Below are positions 1 through 6,601 of a stretch of 13,417 nucleotides of DNA, in pieces (position 1 is the stretch's first letter; every line of letters starts with the position of its first letter). A program made the position numbers and the translations under genes. Below the pieces are notes generated by a model. That model searched no databases and was not told the DNA's origin. It worked only from the letters and a program-made list of their open reading frames with translations. The stretch lies in contig PBVO01000123.1 in NCBI GenBank assembly GCA_002729015.1, forward strand, positions 1 to 13,417, given 5' to 3'. This DNA comes from Candidatus Poribacteria bacterium. GTDB taxonomy: Bacteria > Poribacteria > WGA-4E > UBA9662.

Positions 1-35
1 GGTAAACCCCCAGCCGACTTTTTGAGCTTTAGACA

Positions 36-956
36 TTAATTTGGGATCAGAACAGTATCAATTACATGGATTATACCATTTCCAGCTTCCAAGTCAGTGT
101 TTACAACCTTTGATTTATCAATATAAACTTTACCTTCTTTTATTGAGATAGTAAGAGTTTTTTTATTGGCAGTAGTTGCTTTGTTTAGCTTGGTTACGTC
201 GGCAGCCATTACCTTTCCTGGGACTACGTGGTATAGGAGTATTTCCTTCAGTTTGGCTGGGTCGTTAATTAGTGCGTCCAGCGTACCCTCGGGTAATTTT
301 TTGAAAGCTGCGTCTGTAGGGGCAAATATCGTAAAAGGCCCTTCTGACTTGAGAGTGTCTACTAGGCTAGCAGCTTTTGCTGCTGTTAACAAAGTCTTGA
401 ATTGATTTGATTTACTTGCTGCTTCGACTATGTTTTGTGCTGGAATTAAAACAGAATCAATAATGTGAATCACTCCGTTTGAAGCTTTTACGTCTGTTTC
501 TTTGACCTCGGACTTATCAATATAAACTTTGCCTTCTTTTATTGAGACAATAAGGGTCTTTTTATTGGCAGTAGTTGCTTTGTTTAGCTTGGTTACGTCG
601 GCAGCCATTACCTTTCCTGGAACTACGTGGTATAGGAGTATTTCCTTCAGTTTGGCTGGGTCGTTAATTAGTGCGTCTAGCGTACCCTCGGGTAATTTTT
701 TGAAAGCTGCGTCTGTAGGGGCAAATATCGTAAAAGGTCCTTCTGACTTGAGAGTGTCTACTAGGCTAGCAGCTTTTGCTGCTGTTAACAAAGTCTTGAA
801 TTGACCAGCGTGCTCAGCAACGTGCACGATGTCGTCTGCGTGGGCACCTTCGCATTCTCCACAACCAGCCTCTGACTCTTCGCTTAAGAAAAGTGTGAGG
901 AATAGAACGGGCACGATAATAAAAAACTTTTGTACGGATTGGTTTACGAAATTCAT
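36..956 (-). CDS. Secreted protein with two tandem fasciclin (FAS1) domains
   Basis: The 306-residue product starts with a signal peptide (hydrophobic core about residues 11-24, likely signal peptidase I site after S-E-A at 28-30), so it is exported. Two FAS1 domains follow, about 40-172 and 173-306. Each has the family hallmarks: FTIFAPTDAAF, a LLYHVVPGK segment and a C-terminal NGVIHIIDSVLIP / NGIIHVIDTVLIP strand. FAS1 domains mediate adhesion or surface interactions, and secreted bacterial versions are common, but no ligand can be named here. Residues 52-135 and 185-268 are identical, an unusually recent or homogenised duplication. A short Cys-rich segment (GCGEC, 31-35) follows the signal peptide. 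It does not make a good lipobox, since Glu occupies the -3 position. The start is supported by AGGAGAG (961-967) four bases upstream of ATG. Transcription points away from the neighbouring small gene. Confidence 0.93.
   Translation of the reverse strand: MNFVNQSVQKFFIIVPVLFLTLFLSEESEAGCGECEGAHADDIVHVAEHAGQFKTLLTAAKAASLVDTLKSEGPFTIFAPTDAAFKKLPEGTLDALINDPAKLKEILLYHVVPGKVMAADVTKLNKATTANKKTLIVSIKEGKVYIDKSEVKETDVKASNGVIHIIDSVLIPAQNIVEAASKSNQFKTLLTAAKAASLVDTLKSEGPFTIFAPTDAAFKKLPEGTLDALINDPAKLKEILLYHVVPGKVMAADVTKLNKATTANKKTLTISIKEGKVYIDKSKVVNTDLEAGNGIIHVIDTVLIPN
115..405 (-). repeat. Direct DNA repeat, copy in FAS1 domain 2
   Basis: This is the second copy of the 291-bp in-frame repeat, 399 bp from the copy at 514-804, encoding most of the second fasciclin domain. 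Sequence outside the block diverges clearly (for example KETDVKASNGVIH against VNTDLEAGNGIIH). This suggests gene conversion or a recent partial duplication rather than duplication of whole domains. Confidence 0.95.
514..804 (-). repeat. Direct DNA repeat, copy in FAS1 domain 1
   Basis: This 291-bp block recurs 399 bp (133 codons) away at 115-405, in the same orientation and frame. By eye I count eight mismatches between the copies. Five lie in the part encoding residues about 135-148, and only three, all silent, fall across 84 identical residues. It encodes most of the first fasciclin domain. Confidence 0.95.
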
Positions 957-1012
957 CTGTCTCTCCTATGTTGCTTTACAGCAATAAACAAATATTTTTC
1001 TGGTTCACGGTT

Positions 1013-1065
1013 GAACATAGTTAAAAGTATGTTCTGCTGACTGGCATTTCAAATTAATTTGAAAT
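1013..1065 (-). promoter_or_regulatory. Putative promoter/operator of the fasciclin gene with two dyads
   Basis: On the minus strand a TTGAAA -35-like hexamer (1047-1052) is followed by a 17-bp spacer and TACTTT as a weak -10 (1024-1029), about 70 bp before the fasciclin start. The -35 lies inside a perfect 20-bp palindrome, ATTTCAAATTAATTTGAAAT (1046-1065). The -10 lies inside a second dyad, GAACATA (1013-1019) and TATGTTC (1028-1034), spaced by 8 bp. Dyads over both promoter elements would suit a repressor or activator. The promoter call is inferred from weak consensus; the dyads are directly visible. Confidence 0.4.
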
Positions 1066-1543
1066 ATCGGTTAGTTTATTACTTAATTTGTGTTAGTTAA
1101 TTTTTCACATTATGTTGTTTTGAAATTACGTAAACAGATCAATTACGTTTTACAAAAATTCAGATCAACAGAGTTTTCGTTTTTGAATAGGATTTTAAAT
1201 TTGTTTCTCACAAGCAATATAATCCAGACTTTTACTGTCATGCCTCTGATTAGACTTCTAACGAAATTATTCGATTAAAAAACGAAAATACAGTTGCATT
1301 TTATCATTCGAATGTTCTGACCATATTTTCTGCATTATTTACATATTTAAGTCCGACTATCTTGGCTTAATTAGTTTGTCGAAAAAGAAGAAAAAAGAAC
1401 ATAAGTAAAAGTGAAAACTGCTAGTATTAATAATTTCTTTTGCAAAAAATAAAAATTGTTTTTGTCTTTTCGACTATTAGTAACTATAACGCAGGTTTAT
1501 TGTCCATTTACAAATGTATATAAACATTGAACCATTATTGGAT

Positions 1544-1603
1544 AAATTAATTTGAAACACGCATCACCAAGTTATACATTTAAATCTGTTGATCTGAATC
1601 AAC
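1544..1603 (+). promoter_or_regulatory. Putative promoter and leader hairpin of the 69-residue gene
   Basis: AAATTAATTTGAAA (1544-1557) repeats exactly 14 bp of the fasciclin promoter palindrome. It supplies TTGAAA as a -35, and 17 bp later TACATT (1575-1580) could be the -10, which predicts a start near 1587. A perfect stem, GTTGAT (1588-1593) with ATCAAC (1598-1603) and a 4-base loop, would then lie at the very 5' end of the mRNA, where it could act as a stabiliser or operator. The hairpin and shared box are visible; their function is inferred. Confidence 0.35.
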
Positions 1604-1646
1604 GAAAATAATGTTTTAACTTAATTCATCTTATGGAGGCTTAATT

Positions 1647-1856
1647 ATGACAGAAACAACGCAATCACCAGACAATCCAACTTGGCCAGACCTAGCTATT
1701 GGTCTGTATGACAAACTAACTGGCAGGAATGCAGAAATCGCATATGAATTTGAGAAATTCGTCATACACGTACCGGTGACCGCAACACCAGATACTGACC
1801 ATACACCTTGGAAAGTAGATGGTGTGGTTAAGATCAAAACCCGTGACGGTTCTTAA
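1647..1856 (+). CDS. Small acidic protein of unknown function, 69 residues
   Basis: I do not recognise a family. The protein is small and soluble, with no signal peptide or membrane segment. It has a Pro/Thr-rich N-terminus, a central NPTWPDLAIGLYDKLTGR segment predicted helical, a beta-like IAYEFEKFVIHVPV stretch, and a C-terminal HTPWKVDGVVKIKTRDG segment that looks like a beta hairpin. The gene is supported by an excellent Shine-Dalgarno, GGAGG (1635-1639), seven bases before ATG, and by amino-acid composition typical of a folded protein. Its putative promoter shares a 14-bp box with the divergent fasciclin gene, so the two may be expressed under the same conditions. The strong translation signal and short length suit an abundant small protein. 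Confidence 0.8.
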   Translation: MTETTQSPDNPTWPDLAIGLYDKLTGRNAEIAYEFEKFVIHVPVTATPDTDHTPWKVDGVVKIKTRDGS

Positions 1857-2202
1857 GAAAGTCATTTTAACAATTTCAGAGTGAAGTATGATTTCATTTT
1901 CTATGTATAGCTAAAAGTCAGGAACTGAAAAGTGCACCTGCGAAGCATTCTTCATACAAACTTAGCGAAAAAGAAAGCTACGCAGCTGCACTAACACCTT
2001 CCTTATATAGCCGCAGCAATGGTCATTTTAATCATATTCCCTCATGGAAAGAAGATTTAGCACCAATTCCTAATCGGACAAAAAACAAATTAATCAGCTA
2101 ATTGCAAAGAAATAGAGAGAGCATTAGGGTAACCATATATGCCTCTTACATCAATCATCCTTTCAACACTCCTGCAATACTTACAACCTTAAAGAACAAA
2201 AT
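1857..2202. other. 346-bp intergenic region with a long hairpin and a start-less open frame
   Basis: No gene with an acceptable start is present. A plus-strand frame is open from 1892 to 2101 and would end in ...PSWKEDLAPIPNRTKNK, but it has no ATG, GTG or TTG start or ribosome binding site. It could be a gene remnant or chance. An imperfect inverted repeat (1931-1952 with 1971-1992) lies within it. The last 100 bp lead into the SDR gene without a clear Shine-Dalgarno. Confidence 0.5.
1931..1992. repeat. Long imperfect inverted repeat (hairpin)
   Basis: Arm 1931-1952 pairs with arm 1971-1992 at 19 of 22 positions. The three internal mismatches are 1937/1986, 1943/1980 and 1947/1976, and the loop is 18 bases. 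The outer part is GC-richer than its surroundings (AGTGCACCTGCG against CGCAGCTGCACT). Neither side carries a T-run, so it does not look like an intrinsic terminator. It could be a structured leader, a small RNA or a mobile-element remnant. Confidence 0.75.
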
Positions 2203-3669
2203 ATGATATTAGTAACTGGTGCAACCGGCTACGTCGGTGGTCGTCTCATAAATCGCTTACTAAGTGAAAACCGCAACGTGCGTGTGCTTGTTAGAAATCC
2301 AGAACGTCTTAATGGAAGAAATTGGAAGGATCAAGTTCAAATTACAACAGGTGATGTGTTAGATCAGAGTTCTTTACAAGACGCATTAGTGGGAATCGAG
2401 ACTGCCTACTACCTGGTTCATAGTATGCTTGGTCAAGAAGATTTTTCTAGTGCCGACCGTACTGGAGCTCAAAATTTCGGTATGGCAGCCCATGAGCAGG
2501 GAGTGAAGCGCATCATTTACTTAGGAGGATTAGGCGACCACGACACGAAATTATCAGCTCACTTACAATCAAGACAAGAAACTGGTGCTATGTTAGCTGA
2601 ATATGGAGTACCAGTAACCGAGTTCCGGGCCGCAATAATTGTTGGATCTGGAAGCCTATCTTTTGAAATGATACGCCATCTAACTGAAAGATTGCCTGTA
2701 ATGGTTACACCTAGATGGGTAAACAACCGCATTCAACCTATTGGAATTAAGAATGTCATAGATTACCTTGTGGCAGCATTAGATAATCAAAGTAGCAAAG
2801 GAAAAATCATCGAAATTGGTGGCAAAGACGTACTGACTTACAAGTCAATGATGTCAGGCTATGCGAAAGCTAGGGGTCTCAAACGTTTTATCATTAATGT
2901 GCCAGTTTTGACACCTCGTTTATCATCATATTGGATACATTTCGTCACACCTGTTTCTAGTACCATTGCTCGTCCTCTAATCGACGGCCTAAAAACTGAA
3001 GTTGTTGTAAAAGATTCTTCAGCACGTACGATTTTCCCAAATATTCACCCAATGGATTATAAATCAGCTTTAGATAGAACATTAGAAAGACTTGATGCAG
3101 GTATAGTACCAACATCTTGGACAGATGCATTGTCGTCAAGCCAGCCAGATATCCAAGATTATGTTACTTTAGGCTCTTCTGAAGGGATGATCATAGAAAA
3201 AAGAACAATTTTAATTGATGCTGAGCCTACTTCTGTGTTCAGTGAAATAACTTCTTTGGGAGGAAATAGGGGGTGGTTGTACGGCAACTGGTTGTGGCAA
3301 ATTCGAGGATTTATTGACCGACTAATTGGTGGTATTGGGCTTAGGAGAGGTAGAAGGCATGAAACGGCTCTACGTGTTGGAGATAGCCTAGACTTTTGGC
3401 GTGTTGAAGATTTACAAACAAACTTGTCATTACGGCTAAAAGCAGAAATGAAGGTTCCGGGTAAAGCTTGGTTGCAATTCCATATCAATGCCTTGTCAAG
3501 TGGACAATCCTTATTATCACAAACAGCTTTTTTTGCGCCTAGAGGCCTTCCGGGCCTTTTGTATTGGTATTTACTGTATCCGATTCATAAGATAATTTTT
3601 CGAGGCTTAATCGGAAAATTAAAAGCTAATTCCGAATTAAGACTCAATACAACGGATAAACCGTCTTAG
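2203..3669 (+). CDS. NAD(P)-binding atypical SDR with C-terminal DUF2867-like domain
   Basis: The 488-residue protein has two parts. Residues 1 to about 315 form an atypical short-chain dehydrogenase of the NmrA/NAD(P)H-binding type, with the Rossmann glycine motif GATGYVGGR (6-14), the DVLD segment after the third strand (51-54), an IIYLGGLG strand (104-111) and an FRAAIIVGSGS motif (141-151). Residues about 325-480 match the DUF2867 domain often fused to it (IEKRTILIDAEPTSVF, 331-345; a W-rich NRGWLYGNWLW segment, 355-365; a GKAWLQF segment, 420-426). This second half probably has a START/cyclase-like fold, but its ligand is unknown. It is cytosolic and its substrate cannot be predicted. 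The start ATG is directly followed by the first Rossmann strand and has no good ribosome binding site. It opens a same-strand run that includes a photolyase and two further SDRs. Confidence 0.88.
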   Translation: MILVTGATGYVGGRLINRLLSENRNVRVLVRNPERLNGRNWKDQVQITTGDVLDQSSLQDALVGIETAYYLVHSMLGQEDFSSADRTGAQNFGMAAHEQGVKRIIYLGGLGDHDTKLSAHLQSRQETGAMLAEYGVPVTEFRAAIIVGSGSLSFEMIRHLTERLPVMVTPRWVNNRIQPIGIKNVIDYLVAALDNQSSKGKIIEIGGKDVLTYKSMMSGYAKARGLKRFIINVPVLTPRLSSYWIHFVTPVSSTIARPLIDGLKTEVVVKDSSARTIFPNIHPMDYKSALDRTLERLDAGIVPTSWTDALSSSQPDIQDYVTLGSSEGMIIEKRTILIDAEPTSVFSEITSLGGNRGWLYGNWLWQIRGFIDRLIGGIGLRRGRRHETALRVGDSLDFWRVEDLQTNLSLRLKAEMKVPGKAWLQFHINALSSGQSLLSQTAFFAPRGLPGLLYWYLLYPIHKIIFRGLIGKLKANSELRLNTTDKPS

Positions 3670-3697
3670 CCTATCAGTCTAGTGAAGCTAACTTTTT
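3666..3697 (+). terminator. Possible weak intrinsic terminator after the DUF2867 SDR gene
   Basis: TTAGC (3666-3670), overlapping the stop codon, can pair with GCTAA (3687-3691). An inner CTA/TAG pairing adds to the stem, and C plus five T residues follow (3692-3697). The stem is short, so it may only partly reduce read-through into the VOC gene 71 bp downstream. Confidence 0.3.
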
Positions 3698-3768
3698 GTA
3701 AGATGCCCTCGTTAAAATGCCAAACATTCATTGGTAATCAACTTATTTCACTGGGAGCCTAGATCAGA

Positions 3769-4083
3769 ATGGAAATGAAAAGTAACTTATCAATTGTTGA
3801 TCACATCGCTATCCAAGTAGAGAATGTGAAAGAGTCTGCTCAATACTATCTTAAACGGTTCAACTGCAATCTTAAGTATGAAGACGAGACGTGGGCTTTA
3901 CTTTCATTTCAGAATATAAACTTAGCACTGGTGACAAAAACACAACATCCCAATCACTTTGCTATTGTAGATACCAAATTATCACTCAATACCGAAATCA
4001 AATACCATCGCGACGGCATAGGTTATGTTTATACTGAAGACCTTGATTCAAACTCCATCGAAATTATCGATCGGCAATCATGA
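3769..4083 (+). CDS. Small glyoxalase/VOC-superfamily protein
   Basis: The 104-residue protein has the vicinal-oxygen-chelate fold pattern: an opening VDHIAIQVENVKESAQYY strand-helix (10-27), a central TWALLSF/INLALVT strand pair (41-56), HPNHFAIV (60-67) and a closing SNSIEIID strand (95-101). His12, His63 and Glu98 sit where VOC proteins usually hold their metal ligands, so metal binding is plausible. Family members include glyoxalases, dioxygenases and resistance proteins, and nothing here picks one. At about 100 residues it has roughly one VOC module and would have to dimerise to form a full site. GGGAG (3753-3757) is 11 bases before the ATG, with a second in-frame ATG two codons later. 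The frame stays open for 58 codons past the TGA stop, but the extension looks random and I end the gene at the TGA. Confidence 0.8.
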   Translation: MEMKSNLSIVDHIAIQVENVKESAQYYLKRFNCNLKYEDETWALLSFQNINLALVTKTQHPNHFAIVDTKLSLNTEIKYHRDGIGYVYTEDLDSNSIEIIDRQS

Positions 4084-4262
4084 TCCGAAGCAAACAGAAC
4101 AACACTAAGTCAACAAATGAAAAGAAAACTCCACTTAACCTGTTCAAGATTCCTTTGCCGTTTCACTACAATAATCAGCTACCAATACATTAAAAAATTC
4201 GATACAAGTAATAAACTAGCAATAGAAGTGACTAAAACAAGAAGTAGAGATATTTTCTAAAT

Positions 4263-4982
4263 ATGAATAATAATAACTACGTTATCATTGGTGCTAGTGG
4301 CGGTATAGGAAGACGGTTGACCTTAGACCTCCAAGCCCAGGGTGCTAACCTATTTCTTGGTTACTATAGTAATCAACCGCCAGATCAACTACTTGAAAAT
4401 ACTCATTATTCACAGGTCGATGCAAGATCCTTTGAAAAGACTCTCAAATTCATCACAGATGCCAAGCAAAGATTAGGTAATATTGACGGTGTAGTTAGTT
4501 TGCCAGGGGCTATATTACTCAAATCTCCACATCTAGTAAGTGAATCTGAGTTCGACAAATTAGTTGAAACCAATCTCAAAACTGCATTTTCAGTTATTAG
4601 GGCCGTGGGTAAGTTATTAAAAAACAGTAGCACTATTTTGATGTCTACTGCAGCTGTTCACCTCGGATTGTCTAATCATGAAGCCATCGTAGCAAGTAAG
4701 GCTGGAATAGAAGCCATGGTACGATCAGCATCTGTCACCTATGCGCGTAAGTCTATTCGCTTTAACGCAATTGCCCCAGGACTGGTGGATACACCTCTCT
4801 CACATAATATTATAAATACCCCTTCGAGTTTGGAATACAGTAAAAAATTACACGTCACCGGGAAGATTGGAGCACCACAAGATATCAGCAATATGATCCA
4901 ATTTTTGCTCAACTCGAATAATCAATGGATTACGGGACAAGTATTCACTATAGATGGAGGGTTATCGACTACAAAGAAATGA
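4263..4982 (+). CDS. Short-chain dehydrogenase/reductase lacking the catalytic tyrosine
   Basis: The 239-residue length and pattern are those of a classical SDR. The cofactor motif GASGGIG is at 10-16, a DAR segment at 53-55, the NLKTAF helix start at 104-109, the Ser-bearing ILMSTAAVH strand at 125-133, an APGLVDTP loop at 171-178 and a closing GQVFTIDGG at 225-233. The YxxxK active-site motif reads I-V-A-S-K at 142-146, within NHEAIVASKAG, so Lys146 is kept but the tyrosine is isoleucine. As I recall, an SDR subfamily with NHEAIAAAKAG has the same change, so this is probably not random decay. The reaction is uncertain and might differ from standard alcohol or ketone redox. There is no Shine-Dalgarno; TATTTT (4251-4256), six bases before the ATG, could be a -10 giving leaderless mRNA. 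The photolyase gene is 92 bp downstream on the same strand. Confidence 0.88.
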   Translation: MNNNNYVIIGASGGIGRRLTLDLQAQGANLFLGYYSNQPPDQLLENTHYSQVDARSFEKTLKFITDAKQRLGNIDGVVSLPGAILLKSPHLVSESEFDKLVETNLKTAFSVIRAVGKLLKNSSTILMSTAAVHLGLSNHEAIVASKAGIEAMVRSASVTYARKSIRFNAIAPGLVDTPLSHNIINTPSSLEYSKKLHVTGKIGAPQDISNMIQFLLNSNNQWITGQVFTIDGGLSTTKK

Positions 4983-4986
4983 GATT

Positions 4987-5008
4987 GGTTAACACAAAAA
5001 ACCTTTTT
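4987..5008 (+). terminator. Possible very weak intrinsic terminator after the Tyr-less SDR gene
   Basis: GGTT (4987-4990) and AACC (5000-5003) form a 4-bp stem with a 9-base loop, immediately followed by five T residues (5004-5008). The short stem makes this doubtful. It is reported because position and T-run are right. Confidence 0.2.
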
Positions 5009-5074
5009 ACTCACTATAGCTCGAATCGTCAACTATCTAGCGAAATAAGGGTAAAGTTCATATACAAATTCTAA

Positions 5075-6427
5075 ATGATTTCTAGAAGCAAAAACCTCAC
5101 GAACAGACCGAATAATAGTGGTAATGTCCTTTATTGGATGCAGCGTGAAAAGCGATTTGCAGATAATTGGGCTTTGCTGCGTGCGCAAAAGCTAGCAATA
5201 GAATCCAAAAGTTCCTTGATTGTTGCTTTTACATACATTGGACAATACACTGAGGCTAACTTGCGTCAGTATTCATTCATGTTTGAAGGACTTAAAGAAA
5301 CTGCCAGTTTATTATTGAAAAAGAATATACCGTTCCTTTTGGTACAGGGTAATCCAATATATCAAATTCCTAAACTGATTAAACAGTTCAGCATCGGCAC
5401 CTTAGTTACTGACTTTTCACCCCTAAAAGTATATAGACGCCGGACCGAATCTGTAGCTGCAAAAATCAACATTCCTTTTCACCAAGTAGATGCCCATAAT
5501 ATCATTCCCGTTTGGGAAACCAGTAATAAGCAAGAGTGGAGCGCCTATACAATAAGACCAAAAATTTTATCGAAGTTACCGGAGTTTTTGGTTGACTTCC
5601 CTGAAATAACCACACACCCTTTCCCACTCAACCAACCGTTTCCTAGTGTTGATTGGCAACGAGCCTACAACAAATTAAAAATTGATAAAACTGTAAAGCC
5701 AGTTACAGGGGGGGTAATACCCGGAGAATATGAGGCCCATAAACAACTAAATCACTTTAAGAAACAACCCATAGAAGAATACATGAATCATCGTAACGAC
5801 CCAAACAGAAAAGTATTAACTAACCTAAGCCCATACCTACATTTTGGCCAGATTTCCCCGCAACGAGTAGCTTTATCCTTATGGGACTGTGATAAAATAG
5901 AGAACAAGGGTATATTAGAGCAACTCATTGTGCGACGAGAATTAGCTGATAATTTTTGTTATTACAACTGTCAGTACGATGAGGTCGAAGGATTCCCAAA
6001 ATGGGCAAAAAAAAGCTTGGACGAACACAGAGAAGATAAACGCGAGTATGTGTATAGTCCAGACCAGTTTGAACGTGGTAAAACCCACGATGATTTGTGG
6101 AATGCAGCTCAAAATGAAATGGTTATTACTGGTAAGATGCATACCTACATGCGCATGTATTGGGCAAAAAAAATCCTTGAGTGGAGTTCGAGTCCGGAAA
6201 CTGCACTCCAAACCGCTATCGACTTAAACGATAAATATGAGCTAGATGGTAGAGATCCTAATGGATATACGGGAATTGCTTGGAGTATTGGTGGTCTACA
6301 TGATAGAGCATGGTTCGAACGGCCAGTATTTGGCAAAATACGCTACATGAGTTATAAAGGGTGTCAAAGTAAGTTTGATGTCCGTTCGTATATTCAAAAA
6401 ATAAATTCAGTTGTGGTTACTGAGTAA
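5075..6427 (+). CDS. phr: Class II cyclobutane pyrimidine dimer photolyase
   Basis: The 450-residue protein uses blue light and FAD to split cyclobutane pyrimidine dimers in DNA. It has the class II pattern throughout: YWMQREKRFADNWALL (20-35), VTDFSPLKVYR (111-121), QVDAHNIIPVWETS (137-150), LTNLSPYLHFGQISPQRVAL (248-267), LIVRRELADNFCYY (284-297), GKMHTYMRMYWAKKILEW (353-370) and LDGRDPNGYTGIAWSIGGLH (390-409). Trp342, Trp363 and Trp370 have the spacing (21 and 7) of the class II electron-transfer triad known from Methanosarcina mazei photolyase, so photoreduction of FAD should work. Length is full and no key segment is missing. There is no good Shine-Dalgarno; TATACA (5061-5066) could act as a -10 close to the ATG. 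Three NAD(P)-binding SDR-type proteins and a peroxiredoxin lie on the same strand nearby, which suits a light/oxidant stress neighbourhood. Confidence 0.97.
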   Translation: MISRSKNLTNRPNNSGNVLYWMQREKRFADNWALLRAQKLAIESKSSLIVAFTYIGQYTEANLRQYSFMFEGLKETASLLLKKNIPFLLVQGNPIYQIPKLIKQFSIGTLVTDFSPLKVYRRRTESVAAKINIPFHQVDAHNIIPVWETSNKQEWSAYTIRPKILSKLPEFLVDFPEITTHPFPLNQPFPSVDWQRAYNKLKIDKTVKPVTGGVIPGEYEAHKQLNHFKKQPIEEYMNHRNDPNRKVLTNLSPYLHFGQISPQRVALSLWDCDKIENKGILEQLIVRRELADNFCYYNCQYDEVEGFPKWAKKSLDEHREDKREYVYSPDQFERGKTHDDLWNAAQNEMVITGKMHTYMRMYWAKKILEWSSSPETALQTAIDLNDKYELDGRDPNGYTGIAWSIGGLHDRAWFERPVFGKIRYMSYKGCQSKFDVRSYIQKINSVVVTE

Positions 6428-6601
6428 TATACCACTATGATTCTAGTATCCCACTCATGGATTCCGAAAAAATCCAATCAGGTCTGTTTGGATATGCTAT
6501 TGAGTAACTATAGTACAGAATTTGAGTACCCAGAAGTATGCCTCGGTATACCACCCAAAATATATGAAAATTAAATATCTAAATTTGAGAGGGAATTTCG
6601 A

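Larger units (their letters stand above)
957..1646. other. 690-bp AT-rich intergenic region without a convincing gene
   Basis: The region lies between the divergent fasciclin gene and the 69-residue gene. It holds the fasciclin promoter dyads at 1013-1065 and the putative promoter of the small gene at 1544-1603. Between about 1070 and 1540 I see only AT-rich sequence with short palindromes such as CATTCGAATG (1305-1314). No RNA gene is recognised. A 62-codon frame at 1090-1278 lacks a ribosome binding site and any family resemblance. Confidence 0.6.

Noticed and set aside
1090..1278. 62-codon plus-strand frame in AT-rich intergenic DNA
   Set aside because: No ribosome binding site, low-complexity hydrophobic/basic composition and no family pattern.
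1892..2101. Open plus-strand frame of about 70 codons upstream of the DUF2867 SDR
   Set aside because: It has no usable start codon or ribosome binding site. It is kept only as a note because it could be a gene remnant.
4081..4260. UGA read-through of the VOC gene (58 further open codons) or a separate 47-residue gene from ATG 4117
   Set aside because: The VOC fold is complete before the TGA, no hairpin follows, the extension has no recognisable features, and ATG 4117 has no ribosome binding site.
6458..6476. TGGATT/AATCCA hairpin after the photolyase gene as a terminator
   Set aside because: The stem is only 6 bp and AT-rich, with no T-run after it.
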